This document shows, in pieces, positions 17,681 to 25,523 of a stretch of 49,337 nucleotides of DNA. The notes beneath the pieces are model-generated. The model made no database searches. It had not been told where the DNA came from and saw only the letters and a list, made by a program, of their open reading frames with translations. Source of the stretch: an uncultured bacterium (GTDB lineage: Bacteria; Bacteroidota; Bacteroidia; Sphingobacteriales; Sphingobacteriaceae); NCBI GenBank assembly GCA_903828245.1, contig CAIKLP010000024.1:1-49337 (forward strand), read 5' to 3'. Position numbers and translations under genes: made by a program. Numbering within the stretch: position 1 is the stretch's first letter; each line of letters begins with the position of its first letter.

Positions 17681-18932
17681 GTTGAGATATTTTAAAATAA
17701 TTGGTTTTTTGTTGATCCTGAGCTTAACTGCTGGGTTAGTTTCGGTTCAAGCGCAGTCTAAAGAAGATTTAGAAAAGCGTAAAAAAGACCTTGCCAAAGA
17801 AATTGCGCAAACCACTAAAATTTTAAAAGAAACGCAAAAAAATAAAAAGGCTACGCTTTCGCAAATCAATGCGCTGAAAAAGCAAATTCAATTGCGCGAA
17901 AATTTAATCAAAACCATTAGTTCGGAAGTGAATGTATTGGCCGGAAAAATTGATGAAACAGCTAGCGATATTTCGCAACTACAGGCCGAGTTAGCTAAAC
18001 TTAAAAAAGAATATGCCGCCATGGTTCGATTTGCGTATCGCAACCAAAACGCCTATTCTAAAATGATGTTTATTTTTGCTGCCAAAAATTTTAATCAAGC
18101 CTATAAGCGTTTAAAATATTTACAAGAATTTTCTGATTATCGTCAAAAACAAGCTGCGCAAATTGAATCTAAAGAATCGCAATTAGAAAATATAAAAACG
18201 AATTTAGAAAGCAATAAAAAAGAAAAGACTGGCTTATTACAAGAAGAGCAAAAAGAAAAAGCAACACTCGGTAAAGAAAAAGAGCAAAGGCTGAAAATGG
18301 CTAGCCAATTAACGGCCAAAGAATCGAGCTTGAAAAAACAAATTACAGAAAAGCAAAATCAAGCGCGCAAAATGGATCGCTTGATTCAAGATATTATTCG
18401 AAAAGAAATTGAAGCGGCGCGTAAAAAAGCAGAAGCCGAAGCCAAAGCAGCGGGTAAAGAAATGCCAACCAGTAGCAAAACGGCATCGAGTAATTTAACC
18501 CTTACGCCAGAGGCATTAAAACTGTCGGAAGATTTTATGGCTAACAAAGGTCGCTTGCCTTGGCCAGTAGAAAAAGGAACCATTGTAGAATTTTTTGGTA
18601 CCCACGAGCATCCAGAAATTAAAGGCGTGATGGTACAAAATAATGGTATCGATATTAAAACAAATGGTGCCGCATCGGTACGTGCTGTTTTTGCCGGAAC
18701 AGTTTCGGGTGTGATACAAATTCCAGGCGGACTGATTGCAGTCTTAATTAGACACGGAGAATATGTTTCGGTTTATGCTAATTTAAAATCGGTATCGATT
18801 AAAAATGGGCAGAAGGTAAACACCAAACAAAATATTGGACAGGCCAATACCGAAGCCGAATTAACAACCGTGGAGCTTCAAATTTGGAAAGGCATGCAAA
18901 AATTGAACCCTAAAGATTGGTTAGCAAGGTAA
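17667..18932 (+). CDS. EnvC-like murein hydrolase activator with degenerate LytM domain
   Basis: A signal peptide (ending VSVQA, then Gln) precedes a long charged coiled coil (residues about 30-265) and a C-terminal LytM/M23 domain. The catalytic zinc site is eroded: the first-motif His is Asn (NNGIDIK), the YxHL histidine is Ala (VYANL), and the last HxH is replaced (VELQIW). It therefore probably activates amidases at the division site, like EnvC, and is not itself a peptidase. Start choice is between the ATG at 17667 and a TTG at 17682; both keep the signal peptide. It overlaps the DUF4292 gene by 14 nt and ends the envelope block. Confidence 0.88.
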   Translation: MPPNKLRYFKIIGFLLILSLTAGLVSVQAQSKEDLEKRKKDLAKEIAQTTKILKETQKNKKATLSQINALKKQIQLRENLIKTISSEVNVLAGKIDETASDISQLQAELAKLKKEYAAMVRFAYRNQNAYSKMMFIFAAKNFNQAYKRLKYLQEFSDYRQKQAAQIESKESQLENIKTNLESNKKEKTGLLQEEQKEKATLGKEKEQRLKMASQLTAKESSLKKQITEKQNQARKMDRLIQDIIRKEIEAARKKAEAEAKAAGKEMPTSSKTASSNLTLTPEALKLSEDFMANKGRLPWPVEKGTIVEFFGTHEHPEIKGVMVQNNGIDIKTNGAASVRAVFAGTVSGVIQIPGGLIAVLIRHGEYVSVYANLKSVSIKNGQKVNTKQNIGQANTEAELTTVELQIWKGMQKLNPKDWLAR

Positions 18933-18961
18933 AAAAGCCCTGTTTTCTTCTTTTTTTTTGT

Positions 18962-18969
18962 TATTTTTG
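18962..18969 (+). promoter_or_regulatory. -7 element of tatA
   Basis: TATTTTTG is an exact TAnnTTTG match, 17 nt upstream of the tatA ATG and directly after a run of nine T residues. No good -33 TTG was identified. Confidence 0.45.
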
Positions 18970-18986
18970 GGTCTAAATTGAACAAA

Positions 18987-19193
18987 ATGAATTCATCAAC
19001 TTTATTATTATTTAACCTAGGCGGTCAAGAAGTGATCTTGATTGTAGTGCTTGCACTTTTATTATTTGGTGGTAAAAAAATTCCTGAATTGATGCGTGGT
19101 ATGGGAAGAGGAATCAGAGAATTTAAAGATGCTTCGAATGGTGTTAAAAATGACATCGAAGACAGCATGAAAGATAAAAAAGACCAAAACTAG
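18987..19193 (+). CDS. tatA: Twin-arginine translocase subunit TatA/E
   Basis: The 68-residue protein has a single N-terminal transmembrane helix ([14 protein letters not shown]), the hinge FGGKKIPEL, and an amphipathic helix ([14 protein letters not shown]) with a charged tail. This is the pore-forming TatA component for folded-protein export at the inner membrane. I used the ATG at 18987; a TTG nine bases upstream would add three residues. No tatC is in the window, so that partner must be elsewhere. It precedes gatA by 30 nt, a neighbour with no obvious functional link. Confidence 0.93.
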   Translation: MNSSTLLLFNLGGQEVILIVVLALLLFGGKKIPELMRGMGRGIREFKDASNGVKNDIEDSMKDKKDQN

Positions 19194-19223
19194 TTTAATT
19201 TCCTTCCTAATTTTTCCAATACA

Positions 19224-20648
19224 TTGAGAACTTATCATTCCTTAGAAGAGGTACGCGCAGACTTATTGTCTTCCGAAACAACCCTGGTTGCTTTGGTCAA
19301 TTACTATCTTCAAAGAATTGAAACCTATCAACACCTCAATGTGTTTTTGCATGTATACGCCGACGAAGCCCTTAAGCGTGCCGAAGCAATTGATGCCAAG
19401 CTGAAAGCCGGTACAGCCGGTAAATTGGCGGGTATGGTGATCAGTATCAAAGACATGATCTGTTACAAAGATCATCCTGTTTCTGCTTCTTCCAAAATCT
19501 TAAAAGGATTTAAATCTATTTATTCTTCGACCGTAGTAGAAAGAATTTTAGCAGAAGATGCCATTATTATTGGTCATGTGAATTGCGATGAATTTGCCAT
19601 GGGTGCTTCGAACGAAACATCTCATTATGGAAATGTATTAAACTTTGCAGATCATTCTTTAGTGCCCGGTGGTTCTTCGGGTGGTTCGGCAGTATCGGTG
19701 CAAGCCGATATGTGTTTAGCTTCTTTAGGAACAGATACAGGTGGCTCTATTCGCCAGCCAGCAGCGTTTTGCGGCTTGGTGGGCTTAAAGCCAACCTACG
19801 GAAGGGTTTCGCGTTATGGCATAATTGCCTACGCTTCTTCTTTTGATCAAGTTGGTCCTGTTACTAAAAATGTAAAAGATGCGGCTTTAATTTTAGAAGT
19901 GATTGCAGGTAAAGATGAATTTGATGCTACGCTTTCTTCTAAAGCAGTTAGCAGTTTTTCTAATTTACAAGCGCCGAAAAAAAATATGCGCATTGCCTAT
20001 ATTACCGAAACCATTGAAACCGAAGGCATCGATCCAGAAATAAAAGCAGCTATGTATAACCGCGTGAAAGCCCTGCAGGCAGATGGTTATACGGTAGAGC
20101 CAGTAAGTTTTCCATATTTAAAATATGCCGTTCCTACTTATTACGTATTAACCACCGCCGAGGCTTCTTCGAATTTATCGAGATACGATGGCGTACATTT
20201 TGGTTACCGCAGCCCCAATGCAACCGATCTAGAATCTACTTATAAACTTTCGCGTTCCGAAGGGTTTGGCGAAGAAGTAAAGCGCCGAATTATGTTAGGT
20301 ACTTTTGTATTGAGCGCAGGATATTATGACGCCTATTATGCCAAAGCACAAAAAGTGCGTCGCATCATTCAAGAAAAATCAAACGAAATTTTATCGAATT
20401 ACGATTTAATCATACTCCCAACCACCCCAACTACCGCTTTTAAAATAGGCGAAAAAACGAGCGATCCAGTGCAAATGTACTTAGCCGATATTTTTACGGT
20501 GCAAGCGCCATTGGCTGGCTTACCTGCTATTTCGGTACCCGAAACCACTCATTCTAATGGCTTATCTATTGGCATTCAGGTAATTGGAAAACGCTTTGAA
20601 GAGCAAGAAATGCTCGATTTTGCGCATTATTTAACCCAAAACCACTAA
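19224..20648 (+). CDS. gatA: Asp/Glu-tRNA(Asn/Gln) amidotransferase subunit A
   Basis: GatA is the glutamine amidase that supplies ammonia to GatB for conversion of Glu-tRNA(Gln) to Gln-tRNA(Gln). The amidase-signature triad is visible: Lys in VISIKDMICYKD, the cis-Ser in PGGSSGGSAVSV, and the nucleophilic Ser in GTDTGGSIRQPAA. The 474-residue length is normal. The start is a TTG (TTG AGA ACT TAT); the frame back to the upstream stop at 19191 contains no ATG or GTG, and the first internal Met is too late. gatB and gatC are not in the window. Confidence 0.96.
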   Translation: MRTYHSLEEVRADLLSSETTLVALVNYYLQRIETYQHLNVFLHVYADEALKRAEAIDAKLKAGTAGKLAGMVISIKDMICYKDHPVSASSKILKGFKSIYSSTVVERILAEDAIIIGHVNCDEFAMGASNETSHYGNVLNFADHSLVPGGSSGGSAVSVQADMCLASLGTDTGGSIRQPAAFCGLVGLKPTYGRVSRYGIIAYASSFDQVGPVTKNVKDAALILEVIAGKDEFDATLSSKAVSSFSNLQAPKKNMRIAYITETIETEGIDPEIKAAMYNRVKALQADGYTVEPVSFPYLKYAVPTYYVLTTAEASSNLSRYDGVHFGYRSPNATDLESTYKLSRSEGFGEEVKRRIMLGTFVLSAGYYDAYYAKAQKVRRIIQEKSNEILSNYDLIILPTTPTTAFKIGEKTSDPVQMYLADIFTVQAPLAGLPAISVPETTHSNGLSIGIQVIGKRFEEQEMLDFAHYLTQNH

Positions 20649-20665
20649 AATCGGTCCATTTTAGT
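20644..20665 (+). terminator. Weak hairpin at the end of gatA
   Basis: ACTAAAAT, a 6-nt loop, then ATTTTAGT forms an eight-pair, AT-rich stem overlapping the gatA stop codon and followed by TTAAAAACC. A second short hairpin (CAGCC-TAAT-GGCTG, 20693-20706) follows. Either could attenuate transcription into the next gene; neither is a strong terminator. Confidence 0.3.
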
Positions 20666-20739
20666 TTAAAAACCGTAAATTAGCAGCTTTGGCAGCCTAA
20701 TGGCTGTTTCAAAAATTATTTTAACCCTAGCGCGCAAGA

Positions 20740-22503
20740 ATGAATTTAAGAATATACCGTATTGCTTTAGTGTGTTTGATGTTTAGCCTATCGGTTAATG
20801 TACATGCGCGTAGCATAAATGCGCTTTCGCTGAGTCCAAGTATTGCCTCAGACGACACCTCTTTTGTAATTCCAGAAGTCGATTTGTCGCAATTGAATGT
20901 GGCTCCCAAATTTGAATTAGCGGTTTATCAAAAAAGACTAGATTCCTTAACCAAAGACATTCCCCTCGATTACAACGAACATGTACAAGGTTATATTAAC
21001 TTATATGCATTTCGTCGTCGCGAACAAGTGGAGCGCATGTTGGGTTTATCAGAATTTTATTTTCCGATGGTGGAACGTGTTTTTAAAGAATACAATATTC
21101 CAACCGAATTTAAATATTTAGCCATTGTAGAATCGGCTTTAAATCCTTACGCGGTTTCGCCAGTAGGTGCAACGGGTATGTGGCAATTTATGTTTACCAC
21201 GGGTAAAATGTATAATTTAAAAATTACTTCGCACATAGATGAGCGCCGTGATCCTTTAAAAGCAACCTATGCAGCCGCTAAGTATTTTGTAGATATGTAC
21301 AAACGCTATGGCGATTGGTTATTAGTAATTGCCGCTTATAACTGTGGTCCTGGAAATGTAAACAGAGCCATCAGAAAAAGTGGAGGAGGTAAAACTTTTT
21401 GGGCCATCAGAAATTACTTGCCAGCCGAAACGCGTGGTTATGTGCCCGCTTATATTGCCGCAACTTATATTATGAATTGTGCAGAAGTACATAATATTTA
21501 CCCAACATATCCTAATTTTAGTTTTATGACCGACACGGTGCAACTCTCGCAGCCAGTGGCTTTCAAAGACATTGTAAAATTATGTGGTATTTCTGCCGAA
21601 GAATTAAAAGTGCTGAATCCGATTTTCAAAAAAGATTTTGTGCCAGCTTATAACGAATCCTATGCGATTAAAGTTCCAGCTACTCGAAAAGATATTTTAA
21701 GTTTAAATAAAGATTCGCTTTACCGTGCATTTCCCAATAGATTAAATGCAGAATCGATGTTTGTTTTAAACACCGACCCTTTAGCCAATGCGCGCACGGT
21801 TTATAAAACACATGTGGTGCGCAAAGGCGAAACGCTGAGCAAATTATCGAACAAATACGATGTAAGTGTTTCGGAAATTAAAAAGTGGAATAAAATTAAA
21901 CGCAATAGTTTGGCAGTGGGGCAGCGTTTAAGAATTAAACGAGAAATTAAAGCAGTTCCATCTACTACTCCTATACAGTTAATGGCAAAAAATAAAATTA
22001 ACAAAGTTAAAGAGAGCCCTGTAACCGAGCAAAAACAAGCTATTGCGAGCACCGAAGAACCAGCGGCTAATCCAGTTCAAATCGAAGAAACGCAAATAGT
22101 AACAGTAAAGAAAAATAAAACGCATACGGTAAAAGCGGGCGATAATTTAGGAAACATTGCAGCAAAATACGAAGTGAGTTTAGCCGATATTAAAAAATGG
22201 AACGACCTTAAATCTTCCAGAATTAATGTGGGTCAAAAAATTACCATTCAAACTTTTGTACAAAAAGCAGTACTTAAAAAATCTGAAGTAAATGTAAGCG
22301 AAACAGAAGTTACGGCTAAAGTGCCAAATAGAAACGAAGAAGAAAAATTAGTTTTATACAAGGTAGAAGTAGGTGATACACTTTGGGCAATAGCCAAAAG
22401 ATTTGAAGGCATGACGATTGAAAAATTAAGGGCTTTAAATAATTTAAAAAGCAACGAATCTTTGAAAGCCGGCATGATTTTAAAAGTGATTAAAAAAGCC
22501 TAA
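20740..22503 (+). CDS. LysM-containing membrane-bound lytic transglycosylase (MltD-like)
   Basis: After a signal peptide, residues about 75-260 form an SLT lysozyme-like domain with catalytic Glu131 in AIVESALNPYAVS, then GATGMWQFM and AAYNCGPGNVNRAI. Three LysM peptidoglycan-binding modules follow at about 357-400, 460-505 and 540-585 (for example HTVKAGDNLGNIAAKYEVS). The enzyme cleaves the MurNAc-GlcNAc bond, producing 1,6-anhydro ends, in the periplasm. No lipobox Cys is apparent, unlike E. coli MltD. Gln is not the residue after the likely cleavage site (VHA then Arg), an exception to the pattern in its neighbours. Confidence 0.93.
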   Translation: MNLRIYRIALVCLMFSLSVNVHARSINALSLSPSIASDDTSFVIPEVDLSQLNVAPKFELAVYQKRLDSLTKDIPLDYNEHVQGYINLYAFRRREQVERMLGLSEFYFPMVERVFKEYNIPTEFKYLAIVESALNPYAVSPVGATGMWQFMFTTGKMYNLKITSHIDERRDPLKATYAAAKYFVDMYKRYGDWLLVIAAYNCGPGNVNRAIRKSGGGKTFWAIRNYLPAETRGYVPAYIAATYIMNCAEVHNIYPTYPNFSFMTDTVQLSQPVAFKDIVKLCGISAEELKVLNPIFKKDFVPAYNESYAIKVPATRKDILSLNKDSLYRAFPNRLNAESMFVLNTDPLANARTVYKTHVVRKGETLSKLSNKYDVSVSEIKKWNKIKRNSLAVGQRLRIKREIKAVPSTTPIQLMAKNKINKVKESPVTEQKQAIASTEEPAANPVQIEETQIVTVKKNKTHTVKAGDNLGNIAAKYEVSLADIKKWNDLKSSRINVGQKITIQTFVQKAVLKKSEVNVSETEVTAKVPNRNEEEKLVLYKVEVGDTLWAIAKRFEGMTIEKLRALNNLKSNESLKAGMILKVIKKA

Positions 22504-22507
22504 AACC

Positions 22508-22533
22508 CCGAATGCCTTATAATTGCTATTCGG
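22508..22533 (+). terminator. Candidate terminator after the lytic transglycosylase gene
   Basis: CCGAAT and ATTCGG form a six-pair stem around a 14-nt loop; flanking AAA and TTT could extend it across a 2-nt bulge. It lies 4 nt after the stop codon and is followed by TTTAG. The large loop and short T-run make it weak. Confidence 0.3.
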
Positions 22534-22556
22534 TTTAGCATGAAAGAACAGCGAAG

Positions 22557-24908
22557 ATGAAAAAGACGACACGCAAACAACAAGACGCTTTAGATTATCA
22601 TTCACAAGGGCGTCCTGGAAAAATAGAAGTAGTTCCAACCAAAGCCACCAATTCTCAAAGAGATTTATCGCTTGCCTATTCTCCTGGTGTAGCAGAACCT
22701 TGTTTGGCTATTGCAGACAACATTGAAGATGTTTATAAATATACATCTAAAGGAAATTTAGTAGCTGTTATTAGTAATGGTACTGCGGTATTGGGTTTAG
22801 GAAATATTGGCGCCGAAGCATCTAAGCCAGTGATGGAAGGAAAGGGTGTACTCTTCAAAATTTTTGCAGACATAGATGTTTTCGATATTGAATTAAATGT
22901 AACCGACGTAGATGAATTTGTGCGCACGGTGAAAGCCATGGAACCCACTTTTGGTGGCGTGAATTTAGAAGATATTAAAGCACCAGAATGTTTTGAAATT
23001 GAAAGAAGATTAAAAGCCGAATTGAGTATTCCGGTCATGCACGATGACCAACATGGTACGGCAATTATTTCTGCAGCTGCTTTACTTAACGCATTAGAAA
23101 TCCAAAAGAAAAAAATTGATAAAATAAAATTGGTCGTGATTGGCGCAGGTGCTGCAGCTATCTCTTGCTCTAAGCTATACGTATCAATGGGTGCACGCCT
23201 CGAGAACATTGTAATGATTGATAGAGAAGGCGTGATTCGTGCGGATAGAAAAAATCACATGGACGATACCAAACGTCATTTTGCAACAAAAAGAAATTTA
23301 CATACACTCGAAGATGCGATGAAAGATGCCGATGCAGTTATCGGTTTATCTTCGGCCAATACACTTACGCCAGCGATGTTAAAATCGATGGCGAAAAATC
23401 CTATCGTATTTGCGATGGCCAATCCCGATCCCGAAATTGACTACAACTTAGCGATCAATACGCGCAAAGATTTAATCATGGCTACGGGTCGTTCGGATTA
23501 TCCAAACCAAGTTAATAATGTGCTCGGCTTTCCATATATTTTTAGAGGAGCACTCGATGTGCGCGCCACAGCCATTAACGAAGAAATGAAAATTGCGGCA
23601 GTAAAAGCCATTGCCGATTTAGCAAAATTACCCGTACCCGAAGCGGTTAACTTAGCATACAATCAAAAAAATATCACCTTTGGTAAAGATTATATTATTC
23701 CAAAACCTTTAGATTTTAGATTGATCAGTCATGTGGCTCCGGCAGTAGCAAAGGCAGCCATTGATTCGGGTGTAGCGCGTCATAAAATAAAAGATTGGGA
23801 AGCTTACAAAGACGAATTAAACAAACGCTTAGGCTTAGACGATAAACTGATGCGTGCCTTAACGGTAAAAGCAAAAGGCGATCCTAAACGAGTAGTTTTT
23901 GCAGAAGCCGATAACTACAAAATTTTAAAAGCAGCACAAATTGTAAAAGAAGAAGGCATTGCCATTCCAATTTTATTAGGAGATATAGAAAAAATTCATG
24001 CGCTAATAGAAGAACATCAATTAGAATTATCCGATGTGCAAATGTTTGATCCGCGGGTAGAAGATAAAATGGTATCAGAATATGCAGCTTTGTTTTTTGA
24101 AAAAAGAAAACGCAGAGGCGTAACCGAATACGAAGCCAAAAAAGCGATGCGTGATAGAAATCATTTTGGCGCCATGATGTTAGACCAAGGAGATGGCGAC
24201 GCGTTAATTTCGGGATTAACAAAAAATTATCCACTTACCATTCGTCCGGCATTACAAATTATTGGTACCGAAGCCGACACCAGTAAAGTTGCGGGCATGT
24301 ATTTGATGTTAACCAAACAAGGGCCTATATTTTTAGCCGATACGACGGTAAACATTGATCCGAATGTAGAAGAATTAGTAGAAATTACTAAGCTAGTGGC
24401 TAAATCGGTGAATAAATTTAACATCAGTCCACGCATTGCCATGTTGTCTTATTCTAATTTCGGAAACTCCGAAACACCTAACCCGATGAAGGTGCGTAAG
24501 GCGGTAGAAATTTTACACCAACAACATCCCGAATTAATTGTAGATGGCGAGATGCAAGCAAACTTTGCATTGAATCCTGCTTTATTAAAAGATAATTTTC
24601 CTTTCTCTACTTTAAACGGTGCGCCAGCTAACACTTTAATTTTTCCAAATTTAGATGCTGGAAATGCAGCCTATAAAATTTTACAAGAAATTGGTGGTGC
24701 CGAAGCAGTGGGTCCCATTTTAATTGGAATGAAAAAACCAGTTCATATTTTACAATTAGGATCTTCGGTGAGAGAAATTGTAAACATGGTAACCATTGCC
24801 GTAGTAGATGCACAATCTAAAGAAGAAAGCGGATTGCAAAAAGTAGCCACCAAAACCAGAAGTTTTGGCGCAAAAATTATTGCAAAAACCATTAATCTGC
24901 GTAAATAA
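22557..24908 (+). CDS. maeB: NADP-dependent malic enzyme with phosphotransacetylase-like domain
   Basis: This is the long, MaeB-type malic enzyme that converts malate to pyruvate and CO2. The N-terminal half has the malic signature (LAYSPGVAEPCLAI; MHDDQHGTAIISAAALLNAL) and a Rossmann motif (VVIGAGAAAISC). From about residue 440 it continues into a phosphotransacetylase-like domain (KRVVFAEADNYKILKAAQI; FANPALL-type core NFALNPALL), which in this family is regulatory and not clearly catalytic. The 783-residue length is slightly above the usual size. The last base of its TAA stop is the first base of the ruvA ATG, so ruvA is translationally coupled. Confidence 0.95.
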   Translation: MKKTTRKQQDALDYHSQGRPGKIEVVPTKATNSQRDLSLAYSPGVAEPCLAIADNIEDVYKYTSKGNLVAVISNGTAVLGLGNIGAEASKPVMEGKGVLFKIFADIDVFDIELNVTDVDEFVRTVKAMEPTFGGVNLEDIKAPECFEIERRLKAELSIPVMHDDQHGTAIISAAALLNALEIQKKKIDKIKLVVIGAGAAAISCSKLYVSMGARLENIVMIDREGVIRADRKNHMDDTKRHFATKRNLHTLEDAMKDADAVIGLSSANTLTPAMLKSMAKNPIVFAMANPDPEIDYNLAINTRKDLIMATGRSDYPNQVNNVLGFPYIFRGALDVRATAINEEMKIAAVKAIADLAKLPVPEAVNLAYNQKNITFGKDYIIPKPLDFRLISHVAPAVAKAAIDSGVARHKIKDWEAYKDELNKRLGLDDKLMRALTVKAKGDPKRVVFAEADNYKILKAAQIVKEEGIAIPILLGDIEKIHALIEEHQLELSDVQMFDPRVEDKMVSEYAALFFEKRKRRGVTEYEAKKAMRDRNHFGAMMLDQGDGDALISGLTKNYPLTIRPALQIIGTEADTSKVAGMYLMLTKQGPIFLADTTVNIDPNVEELVEITKLVAKSVNKFNISPRIAMLSYSNFGNSETPNPMKVRKAVEILHQQHPELIVDGEMQANFALNPALLKDNFPFSTLNGAPANTLIFPNLDAGNAAYKILQEIGGAEAVGPILIGMKKPVHILQLGSSVREIVNMVTIAVVDAQSKEESGLQKVATKTRSFGAKIIAKTINLRK

Positions 24909-25492
24909 TGATTTATCATATCAACGGAAAACTAATTAGTAAAAGCCCAACAGAGGTAGTGATTGAAGCAGGGGGCGTGGGCTACTTTATCAATATTTCT
25001 TTGCATACCTATTCGCAAATTGGTTCGGAAGAAAACTTAAAATTACATACTTACCTCAACGTGCGCGAAGATGCGCATACCTTATATGGATTTTACGAGG
25101 CGACCGAAAGAAGGCTGTTTACACACCTCATTTCGGTATCCGGAATAGGTCCAAATACCGCCCGAATGATGCTTTCCTCTATTTCTCCATTAGAAATTCA
25201 GGAAGCCATTATTAAAGGTGATGTACCTCTGGTTCAACGAATTAAGGGAATTGGTCCCAAATCTGCCCAAAGATTGATCTTAGAATTACAAGATAAGTTG
25301 AAAAAAGAGGGTCCTAGCACACTTTTATCTGCTCCAATTAACAATACATCGCGAGATGAAGCGTTATCTGCATTGGTTATGTTAGGCTTTAATAAAAATG
25401 CGGCCGATAAAGCAATTGATACAGTGATGAGAACTGCAGAAGGCACTATTTCGGTCGAACTAATTATCAAAGCGGCATTGAAAAGTTTATAG
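24908..25492 (+). CDS. ruvA: Holliday junction branch migration protein RuvA
   Basis: RuvA binds four-way junctions as a tetramer and loads the RuvB motor. Domain I is the OB fold (MIYHINGKLISKSPTEVVIE, GVGYFINIS). Domain II carries the helix-hairpin-helix pair (HLISVSGIGPNTARMMLS; RIKGIGPKSAQRLILEL). Domain III closes the protein (RDEALSALVMLGFNKNAADKAI). The 194-residue length is normal. The ATG overlaps the malic enzyme stop by one base. Placement directly before sprA is a familiar Bacteroidota arrangement; ruvB and ruvC are not in view. Confidence 0.97.
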   Translation: MIYHINGKLISKSPTEVVIEAGGVGYFINISLHTYSQIGSEENLKLHTYLNVREDAHTLYGFYEATERRLFTHLISVSGIGPNTARMMLSSISPLEIQEAIIKGDVPLVQRIKGIGPKSAQRLILELQDKLKKEGPSTLLSAPINNTSRDEALSALVMLGFNKNAADKAIDTVMRTAEGTISVELIIKAALKSL

Positions 25493-25523
25493 TAGGGCCG
25501 AGGTATCATCAGCAAAAATTAAT

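Noticed and set aside
22733-23209. 158-codon open frame antisense to the malic enzyme gene
   Set aside because: It lies wholly inside maeB, and its composition is that of a reverse-strand shadow with no signal, motif or initiation region.
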